A DNA stretch of 10,429 bases from CAZCWX01 sp964502465 (GTDB lineage: Bacteria; Desulfobacterota; Binatia; Bin18): contig CAZCWX010000158.1 of the NCBI GenBank assembly GCA_964502465.1, positions 1 to 10,429 of the forward strand. The letters are read 5' to 3'. This document shows, piece by piece, positions 5,485-10,429 of this stretch. The translations under genes were made by a program, and so were the position numbers. Every line of letters starts with the position of its first letter. The stretch's first letter is position 1. The notes below the pieces were generated by a model. That model saw only the letters and a list, made by a program, of their open reading frames with translations. It was not told the DNA's origin and did not search any database.

Positions 5485-7323
5485 TCAGTCCTTTCCTCCA
5501 AATGGTGCACAGGCATCTTTGAGCCAGGCACGGTCGGCTTCGCTCAGCATCGGGCTAATCGTCTCCCACACCTGTTGGTGGTACCAGGCAAGCCAGGTTC
5601 GTTCAGCCTCCGATAGTTGTTCCCAATCGATCAGACGCTTGTCAAAAGGAATGAAAGTTAACGGTTCTAAGCGCAGCCAGCGCTTGCCGCTCGGGTGCGG
5701 CGGGAGCGACTCGTCCGCAGTGACGACATACAGATTTTCCAGACGAATGCCGCCCCAACCCGCTTCGTAGTACCCAGGTTCATTTGAGACAATCATCCCT
5801 GGTTGGAAAGGCTCGTCGCTGCCACGGGTAGCGATACGCTGCGGACCCTCGTGCACGTTGAGAAAGGCACCAACCCCATGGCCAGTGCCATGACCGTAAT
5901 CCAGTCCGGCGTTCCACATGAGCGAGCGTGCGATCCCATCCAAGGCGACGCCGCTGGTTCCCTCGGGAAATTTCTGCATGGCCAACTGGATGTGGCAGCG
6001 GAGTACTGCCGTGTATAACTGGCGCTGACGTTCCTCTGCCGGAGTACCAATGATGACTGTGCGGGTATCATCCGTTGTTCCGCCAAAGATCTGTGCGCCA
6101 GAGTCGATGAGAAACAATTCGCCGTTGCGCAGAGCAATTTCCGCATTGGCTGCGCTATAGTGCACAATCGCCCCGTTCGCACCAGCGGCAGAGATAGTGG
6201 TAAAGCTCAGGTCACGAAAGCCGTCTTCCCGTGCGTATTCTTCATGCAGCATCTCGGCATAGGCTTTTTCGCTGACCTGTTGCCCTTCAGCCAACAGACG
6301 CTCAAGCCGCGCCAAGCTCCGAATCTTCGCAGCCCCAGCGTGCTGGTGAGCTTTTTGACTGCTGGCGATCTCAACCGGATTTTTCAACGCTTTCATCAAT
6401 ACAACCGGGTTGCGCTCGGCATGTACCCGTTGCTGCTCGGGAAGCAGCAGCCGTGTGCCCATGGTGGTGCCAGAGGGATCGAGCCAGACGAGCACGTCTG
6501 CGGTGGGGACAAACCGCCGCACGACTGCGGCATATTTGTCGTACGATTCAAATGTGATCAACGGAGCCAGGGACTCCAGGATCTCTGGCGCTGGCGTTAC
6601 CCGCGTCACGCAGACCGCTTGCTCTTTTCCGATGACGAAATAGGACTCGAACACCGGATTATAATCCACGTCACTGCCACGCAGGTTGGTGAGCCAGGCA
6701 ATTTCGTCCAATTTGCTCAAGAGCAGGATATCGGCACCGACCTTGTCCATCTGCTCGCGGACGGCGGTCAGCTTCTCAGCGACCGTGCGTCCAGTCACCT
6801 CATCTGGTAACGCATAGATCGGCTGTGCCGGTGCGGCCGGACGGCCATCCCAGACGACATCGACCAGATTTTCAGCGAGCGGCACAAGAGCTGAACCAGA
6901 GGCGCGGAGCGCTCGTTTGTAGGCGGCATGGGCATCCATTGCTACCACGAAGGGATCAAATCCCACCCGCAAACTGCCTTTTTGTCGCTCCATTTCACTG
7001 AGCCATTCAGACAACGTGTGCTCACCTGCCAGACCCAGCTTGTGTATGCGGAACAGCGCAGGGTCGAGTTCCCGTTCCGCTTGTAAGTGATACCGCGAAT
7101 CCGTAAACAGGTGGCTGCCTTCGGGAGTAATGAGTGCCTCCCCAGCGGATCCGGTAAACCCGGTGATTGCGGCACGGCGTTGCTGATAGGCAGGGACATA
7201 TTCATTCAAGTGCGCATCAGCAGACGGCACGATATACGCATCCACCTGCGCCTCAGTCAGACGCTGACACAGCGCTGCGACTCGACGAGCAATGTGATCC
7301 TTGGAGAGAGAGACAGTAGCCAC
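5485..7323 (-). CDS. pepP: Xaa-Pro aminopeptidase P, long form (peptidase family M24B)
   Basis: This 612-residue enzyme removes the first residue from peptides whose second residue is proline. It has the long, eukaryote-like layout: two creatinase-type N-terminal domains (about 12-150 and 155-320), the pita-bread catalytic domain (about 325-540) and a C-terminal extension rich in tryptophan (about 550-612). The metal ligands are all visible: Asp407 in LIDSG, Asp418 in GGTTD, His482 in GTGHGVG, Glu515 in SNEPGYY and Glu529 in RLEN. Catalytic histidines are expected at His388 (VHYS) and His491 (VHEGP). There is no signal peptide, so it acts in the cytoplasm. The start is GTG with AAGGAAGG six bases upstream, and ATG alternatives are absent nearby. 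It is the first gene of a two-gene unit with the LLM oxidoreductase. The symbol follows function; E. coli pepP is a shorter form. Confidence 0.93.
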   Translation of the reverse strand: MATVSLSKDHIARRVAALCQRLTEAQVDAYIVPSADAHLNEYVPAYQQRRAAITGFTGSAGEALITPEGSHLFTDSRYHLQAERELDPALFRIHKLGLAGEHTLSEWLSEMERQKGSLRVGFDPFVVAMDAHAAYKRALRASGSALVPLAENLVDVVWDGRPAAPAQPIYALPDEVTGRTVAEKLTAVREQMDKVGADILLLSKLDEIAWLTNLRGSDVDYNPVFESYFVIGKEQAVCVTRVTPAPEILESLAPLITFESYDKYAAVVRRFVPTADVLVWLDPSGTTMGTRLLLPEQQRVHAERNPVVLMKALKNPVEIASSQKAHQHAGAAKIRSLARLERLLAEGQQVSEKAYAEMLHEEYAREDGFRDLSFTTISAAGANGAIVHYSAANAEIALRNGELFLIDSGAQIFGGTTDDTRTVIIGTPAEERQRQLYTAVLRCHIQLAMQKFPEGTSGVALDGIARSLMWNAGLDYGHGTGHGVGAFLNVHEGPQRIATRGSDEPFQPGMIVSNEPGYYEAGWGGIRLENLYVVTADESLPPHPSGKRWLRLEPLTFIPFDKRLIDWEQLSEAERTWLAWYHQQVWETISPMLSEADRAWLKDACAPFGGKD

Positions 7324-7346
7324 GATGCACCTTCCTTTGGCTCACT

Positions 7347-7352
7347 ATTATC
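7347..7352 (-). promoter_or_regulatory. Possible -10 element for the aminopeptidase gene
   Basis: On the minus strand GATAAT (five of six consensus bases) lies 24 bases before the GTG start, leaving room for a short leader that includes the ribosome binding site. No good -35 hexamer is found 16-18 bases upstream; the bases there are T-rich. The gap to the regulator gene is only 80 bases, so read-through is also possible. Confidence 0.3.
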
Positions 7353-7383
7353 AGATCACTGAGAGAAAAAGAAACGCATCTGC

Positions 7384-7398
7384 CGCCAGTCTTTGGCG
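7384..7398 (-). terminator. Weak terminator-like hairpin after the TetR gene
   Basis: CGCCA (7384-7388) and TGGCG (7394-7398) pair around a five-base loop, five bases past the TAA of the regulator gene on the minus strand. A T-rich tract (TTTCTTTTTC) follows only after about ten more bases, so the element is below the usual standard and may work poorly. Confidence 0.3.
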
Positions 7399-7403
7399 AC
7401 CTT

Positions 7404-8144
7404 TTAACAACCGTGAGGCTTGCTCCGTTTCCGCGCAACGACCGGTTGAGGGGGTCCCTCTGAAGCTGGACGAACGGGCGTCACAAGATACGCTTTCAAA
7501 TCCTCAACTTCGCGCCGCAGCGCACGCAACTCCTGCAGAAGCTCATGTGCGTCACCCTCATCCTTGTGCACGAGATACCCAGATTCCAGGAGCCGAATGA
7601 AATCTTCTGCGATCGTGTCCGGGGTCCACTCGCCCGCTGGCCGGTACCAGAGGTACATCCAGTTACACATGCCGATCAGGGCAAAGGTCACTCGTTTAGG
7701 GTGCAAGGGCAGCAGTTCGCCCTGTCGCACCCCCTCCTCTAACACCTGCTCAATGACCTGGTCGAATGCGCGGTTGGCTTCGGCAACAAAGCGGCGTGTA
7801 TCCGACGGGAGGTTGAAGCCTTCAGAGAAAAAGACGCGCACCAGCGGGATATGCGCGGCGAGGTAATTGACCTGGTGGCGCACGATGCGACGCAGCTTTT
7901 CAGCAGCTGGGAGATCCTCGGCTGCGATCCGCTCGATGGCAACCCGAGAGGAAGAGACCACCTGACTGTACATGCGGCGCAGCAGTTCGTCTTTACTCGG
8001 GAAATAGTAGTAAAAAGCCGCTCGTGATATGCCGGCTGCCACTGCGATGTCATCCAGTGTGGTAGCTTGATAGCCGCGCTGGCTGAACATATCAGCCGCT
8101 GCCTGCAGGATTTGGGCTTCTATCGCAGCGCGTTTCTTGGACAT
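7404..8144 (-). CDS. TetR-family transcriptional regulator, KstR2/PaaR-like
   Basis: The 246-residue protein has the TetR DNA-binding domain at its N-terminus (about 8-54). The helix-turn-helix is TTLDDIAVAAGISRAAFYYY (28-47), followed by FPSKDELL. The ligand-binding part ends with NWMYLWYRPAGEWTPDTIAE (161-180), a pattern typical of the KstR2/PaaR-like C-terminal domain, whose known members often sense acyl-CoA esters. After that comes a coiled-coil-like segment (198-220) and a proline-rich basic tail, an extension beyond the usual 190-210 residues. I start at ATG 8144, preceded by GGAGG with six bases of spacing. Upstream in-frame starts lack this and add a segment unlike the family. The gene lies 129 bases downstream of the MFS transporter on the same strand. 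It probably represses that transporter and itself, through a ligand that may be the transported compound. Confidence 0.92.
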   Translation of the reverse strand: MSKKRAAIEAQILQAAADMFSQRGYQATTLDDIAVAAGISRAAFYYYFPSKDELLRRMYSQVVSSSRVAIERIAAEDLPAAEKLRRIVRHQVNYLAAHIPLVRVFFSEGFNLPSDTRRFVAEANRAFDQVIEQVLEEGVRQGELLPLHPKRVTFALIGMCNWMYLWYRPAGEWTPDTIAEDFIRLLESGYLVHKDEGDAHELLQELRALRREVEDLKAYLVTPVRPASEGPPQPVVARKRSKPHGC

Positions 8145-8192
8145 CGCTCCCCTCCCGGTCTGCCACGCCGTTGTAGCGGTTCCGGCCAGGGG

Positions 8193-8237
8193 GAGACAAG
8201 CCCGCTGTCTCGCAAAAACCAACAGCAACAGTTGCTG
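8193..8237. promoter_or_regulatory. Palindromes upstream of the TetR gene, possible operator
   Basis: Two inverted repeats lie 49-93 bases before the regulator's ATG. One is GAGACA/TGTCTC with a seven-base spacer (8193-8211), the other the near-continuous palindrome CAGCAACAGTTGCTG (8223-8237). TetR proteins bind palindromes of about this size and usually repress their own gene, so either could be the operator. Read on the minus strand, the second is followed by TTGGTTTTT and might instead be a weak terminator for the transporter gene. Confidence 0.35.
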
Positions 8238-8273
8238 CAGCAGTCCGGAGGGGCACATCTGCAGGGAACACAC

Positions 8274-9599
8274 TCATTGCAGGCTACGCACCCTCGCGAG
8301 GTCAGCCTGTAACGTACGGCCAGCCAGAAAGTAATGCACCGCTGCCCACACGTTAAAGAGCGCCACCCCTATCAGCGCGTAGCGCAACGATTCATTGCCA
8401 TATCGTGCGCTCAGAAGATCACTGATAATACCGACCGTCTGCGGTCCCAAACCTAAGCCAATAATATTGATGACAAAGAGCAAAAAGGCCGAGGCCACCG
8501 AGCGCATCCGCACCTCGACAAGCCCCTGGTTCATGGCGAAACTCGGGCCAATGTAGACCGCCCCAACCAAGGCAGGAAGCACATACAAGGCAAGTGCAGT
8601 GGTTGATTCCGTCGCGAGATAAGCGGCAAGCGTAAAAGGAACGGCGAGCAAAATCGCGGTCCCAACGATCCACACATTCCAGCGCACGTCTCGCTTGGCC
8701 AAGCGGTCGGCCAATGCTCCACCGCCATACGTACCGATCCCACCGACAATTCCCCACAGCACCGCGAGGACGGTCCCAATCTCCCCACTACTTAACCCGT
8801 GCGAGCGCACGAGAAACGCCGGCAGCCAGAGCACCACGCCATAGCCGACAAAAGTGGTTAACGTGGCACCCATAAGCAGGTGGCGCAGCGAAGGCGTAGA
8901 CACAATAAAGCGAACCACCGTCTCCAGTGTCGGGATCTCCTGTCGCGCCGCGTGCAGCCCCTCGGCATACCCGCGCGGTGGTTCGCGTAACGAATAACGC
9001 ACGATTACCGCCAAGATCAGGCCTGGCACCCCGACCACATAAAAGGCGATCCGCCAGCCATACCACTGATTGATCCAGCCACCGACCAGGAAGCCAATCA
9101 AGATCCCGAAATTCACGCCCAACGCGAAAATACCCATGGCAGTAGAACGCTCGGCTGGCGGATACAGGTCTGCGATTAGAGAATGAGACGGCGGGCTTGA
9201 TCCTGCTTCGCCGATGCCCACACCGATGCGAGCCAACGCCAATTGGACGAAATTGGCCGCCATGCCGCACAGAACGGTCATCCCGCTCCAGATTGCCAGA
9301 GCGAGGGCGATGATGTGCCGGCGATTTCCACGATCGGCCCACATCGCTATGGGAATACCAAGGGTGGCGTAGAAGATGGCAAACGCCACGCCAGAGAGAA
9401 ATCCAAGTTGGGTATCAGTCAGAATCAGTTCGCGCCGAATGGGCTCTAACAAAATAGCAAGAATCTGCCGGTCCACATGACTAGAGGTATAGACAAGGAC
9501 GAGCAGGAGTAGGGTAGAGCGCCGATACTCAGCAGTACTGTCGGTCACCGGCCCGGCAGTCGGTGCAGAAATCGCTGGCTTTTGCACGCTCGACGCCAT
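8274..9599 (-). CDS. MFS transporter, spinster-like
   Basis: The 441-residue protein has about 12 hydrophobic segments and the marks of the major facilitator superfamily: a motif A variant GIPIAMWADRGNRR (81-94) after the second helix, RIGVGIGEAGSSPPSHSLIAD (124-144) in helix 4-5, and the repeat of motif A in the second half at GALADRLAKRD (294-304). The GEAGSSPPSHSLIAD signature points to the spinster branch, whose eukaryotic members carry lipids and whose bacterial members have mostly unknown substrates. It sits in the inner membrane. ATG 9599 is chosen over longer readings because AGGAGG lies six bases upstream and the added residues of the longer form look non-native. The first 25 residues are polar and cytoplasmic. 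The TetR gene follows it, which suggests uptake or export controlled by that regulator's ligand. Confidence 0.92.
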   Translation of the reverse strand: MASSVQKPAISAPTAGPVTDSTAEYRRSTLLLLVLVYTSSHVDRQILAILLEPIRRELILTDTQLGFLSGVAFAIFYATLGIPIAMWADRGNRRHIIALALAIWSGMTVLCGMAANFVQLALARIGVGIGEAGSSPPSHSLIADLYPPAERSTAMGIFALGVNFGILIGFLVGGWINQWYGWRIAFYVVGVPGLILAVIVRYSLREPPRGYAEGLHAARQEIPTLETVVRFIVSTPSLRHLLMGATLTTFVGYGVVLWLPAFLVRSHGLSSGEIGTVLAVLWGIVGGIGTYGGGALADRLAKRDVRWNVWIVGTAILLAVPFTLAAYLATESTTALALYVLPALVGAVYIGPSFAMNQGLVEVRMRSVASAFLLFVINIIGLGLGPQTVGIISDLLSARYGNESLRYALIGVALFNVWAAVHYFLAGRTLQADLARVRSLQ

Positions 9600-9628
9600 A
9601 TCAGACCTCCTGTACAGAAAATCGTGGT

Positions 9629-9637
9629 AACATAGCA
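9629..9637 (-). promoter_or_regulatory. Possible extended -10 promoter for the MFS gene
   Basis: On the minus strand TGCTATGTT gives an extended -10 element (TGn followed by TATGTT), about 30 bases before the transporter's ATG. Transcription would start around 9622, just ahead of the strong ribosome binding site. No clear -35 hexamer is present, which extended -10 promoters can tolerate. Confidence 0.35.
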
Positions 9638-9758
9638 TGCCTCGTCGTTCCGCACCTACACCTCTCCTCTCTTGTCGCTCCACAGAGGTAAGGAGCTGAC
9701 ACGCAGGACTTGCAAGAAGCCAAGGTGCTGCTAAAAGAGCTGTGATAAGATCTGTGTC

Positions 9759-9773
9759 TGTCACAGCGTGACA
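9759..9773. promoter_or_regulatory. Palindrome in the divergent gap, possible operator
   Basis: TGTCACAGCGTGACA is a perfect 6-bp inverted repeat with a three-base centre, 36 bases ahead of the ATG of the secreted-protein gene. A second, overlapping repeat (CTGTG at 9752-9756 with CACAG at 9762-9766) shares it. It resembles a regulator binding site by form only. The upstream -10-like bases (TAAAAG at 9732-9737, or GATAAG at 9744-9749) are weak. Confidence 0.35.
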
Positions 9774-9808
9774 AGTTGATCCCCTAAGACACCAGGAGGA
9801 GAACAAAG

Positions 9809-10153
9809 ATGACAGGGAGAAGATGGTGGCGCAGTCTCGGGCTGGGGCTGGGTGTAACTGTACTCCTCGTAACTGCATCCTATGGTGACGACAAGGACTG
9901 CGCCCGAGTAGCGACCCAGGAGCGCGGCCTGTTCTGTGGACCGGAGTCCCTCATGGTCATGGTCCAGAATATCTGTAATCACCCCATTCAGATCAGCATC
10001 TGTGTCGAGGAGACCGGCGGAGAATGGGACTGTGGGCTGGATCGCAGCGTACAGCCCGAGAAATACATGGGTCGCTGGACCTGCAAGGGCACTGGGAAGT
10101 ATCACTACTTGGGCTGTAGCCGAGACGCTCAAACCTGCAACGCACACCCGTAG
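9809..10153 (+). CDS. Small secreted protein with eight cysteines
   Basis: The 114-residue product opens with a signal peptide: basic MTGRRWWR, a hydrophobic core (about 10-22) and a likely cleavage near residues 24-26 (ASYG/D). The mature part, about 88 residues, has eight cysteines at 31, 43, 56, 65, 75, 92, 103 and 110, enough for four disulphides, so it should fold outside the cytoplasm. Segments such as VQNICNHPIQISIC (52-65), PEKYMGRWTCKGTG (83-96) and HYLGC (99-103) suggest a small beta-rich domain. I recall loosely similar C-x(n)-P-I/V...C, then W-x-CKGTGKY...C, proteins in proteobacteria without known function; this is memory, not a search. The ATG follows AGGAGGAGAAC. It is the only complete larger gene on the plus strand and diverges from the MFS gene, so it is probably regulated apart. 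No lipobox is seen. Confidence 0.85.
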   Translation: MTGRRWWRSLGLGLGVTVLLVTASYGDDKDCARVATQERGLFCGPESLMVMVQNICNHPIQISICVEETGGEWDCGLDRSVQPEKYMGRWTCKGTGKYHYLGCSRDAQTCNAHP

Positions 10154-10248
10154 AGGCAAATGGTGGGAGACTTCTTTTTTACGCTTCGCATGACCTCTAC
10201 TGCACGTGGGCACGAACTGCGCTTTTTTGCATGAACCGCCCCGGAAGT
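10154..10248. other. Downstream region of the secreted-protein gene
   Basis: A 7-bp inverted repeat (GTAGAGG 10150-10156 with CCTCTAC 10194-10200) spans the stop codon, and two T-runs (10175-10180 and 10223-10228) follow. Neither run is preceded by a good hairpin, so I do not call a terminator. I see no gene here. Confidence 0.4.
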
Positions 10249-10310
10249 GTCATTCTGAGCGGAGCCCTTCGACTTCGCTCAGGATAAACTCCACGGAGTG
10301 AAGAATCTCT
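10249..10310. repeat. Interspersed repeat of the TCATTCTGAGC...GAAGAATCTC type
   Basis: The stretch begins TCATTCTGAGCG and ends GTGAAGAATCTC, and contains CCCTTCGACTTCGCTCAGGA. I recognise this as a dispersed repeat seen many times over in genomes and metagenomes of several phyla. It holds two inverted repeats: CTGAGCG (10255-10261) with CGCTCAG (10276-10282), and ACTCC (10288-10292) with GGAGT (10295-10299). It carries no ORF and is probably a non-autonomous element or intergenic repeat. The identification is from memory. Confidence 0.65.
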
Positions 10311-10365
10311 GGGCTGGGGGCGCGAGGAGGCAGATGCTTCGCTTTGCTGCTCAGAAACAACATTC

Positions 10366-10420
10366 GTAGTGACGACTGTAGTCGCCCCCCTGCCTCGCCC
10401 GCGACTAAAGTTGCGACTAC
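10366..10420. repeat. Imperfect inverted repeat with GTAGTCGC arms
   Basis: The arms 10366-10385 and 10401-10420 match at 16 of 20 positions as an inverted repeat around a 15-base loop. Outer ends read GTAGT and ACTAC, inner ends AGTCGC and GCGACT. The look recalls REP-type or MITE-like elements built on GTCGCGACT motifs. It lies close to the repeat at 10249-10310 and runs almost to the window edge, so its full extent is unknown. Confidence 0.6.
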
Positions 10421-10429
10421 AACCGCCCT

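Noticed and set aside
6160..6810. 216-codon open frame on the plus strand inside the aminopeptidase gene
   Set aside because: It is antisense to the conserved catalytic and middle domains of a well-supported gene and has no motif or ribosome binding site.
8145..8273. N-terminal extension of the TetR protein to 8273
   Set aside because: The family starts just before the helix-turn-helix, and the ATG at 8144 has GGAGG upstream; the extension covers the likely operator.
9600..9878. N-terminal extension of the MFS transporter to 9878
   Set aside because: The extra residues are cysteine- and arginine-rich, unlike the family, overlap the divergent gene, and the ATG at 9599 has a near-perfect ribosome binding site.
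9761..10213. 150-codon minus-strand frame across the secreted-protein gene
   Set aside because: It is antisense to a gene with a clear signal peptide, cysteine pattern and ribosome binding site, and has no recognisable motif itself.
10201..10230. Terminator before the T-run at 10223-10228
   Set aside because: The bases ahead form only a 4-bp stem with a two-base loop, too weak for an intrinsic terminator.

Overview
The window is moderately GC-rich bacterial chromosome, and almost every gene lies on the minus strand. No ribosomal marker or phage/IS gene is present, so placement is inference. A CoxD-like MoxR ATPase, an acyl-CoA-metabolism-style APH kinase, an LLM flavin oxidoreductase, a KstR2/PaaR-like TetR regulator and a spinster-type MFS carrier are a mix typical of uncultured soil or marine 'deltaproteobacterial' lineages (Binatota, Tectomicrobia/Entotheonella, Myxococcota-like). 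Gene gaps filled with short-period repeats and an interspersed repeat at the right edge fit a large, repeat-rich genome of that kind.

Left edge (1-356, plus strand): the last 12 codons of a cut gene, coupled to a 28-residue single-helix membrane peptide, then about 230 bases with no convincing gene.

Left block (357-4281, minus strand, read right to left): a sigma-70-like promoter (4253-4281), a hidden 43-codon ORF (4073-4204), an 87-residue zinc-ribbon protein, an RNase Z-like metallo-beta-lactamase-fold hydrolase, a MoxR AAA+ ATPase, an APH-fold kinase and a helical protein of unknown function. The first three genes are tightly packed and look like one unit. The MoxR and APH genes are separated by 147 bases holding phased 9-bp repeats arranged as an inverted pair, which may act as a terminator. 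The usual von Willebrand partner of MoxR is not in the window.

Middle block (4286-7403, minus): a long-form Xaa-Pro aminopeptidase P is followed after one base by an LLM-class flavin/F420 oxidoreductase. The unit closes with a strong hairpin terminator (4286-4330), which abuts the promoter of the left block.

Right block (7404-9637, minus): a spinster-like MFS transporter with a very good ribosome binding site, then a TetR-family regulator whose leader carries palindromes that could be its operator. The regulator probably controls the transporter and itself.

Right edge (9638-10429): a divergently transcribed gene on the plus strand encodes a small secreted protein with eight cysteines. After it come about 276 bases without a gene, containing a GAAGAATCTC-type interspersed repeat and a GTAGTCGC-type imperfect inverted repeat. 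I see no CRISPR array, tRNA, rRNA or transposase. The most unusual items are the phased-repeat hairpin, the hidden small ORF ahead of the zinc-ribbon/hydrolase pair, and the eight-cysteine secreted protein.
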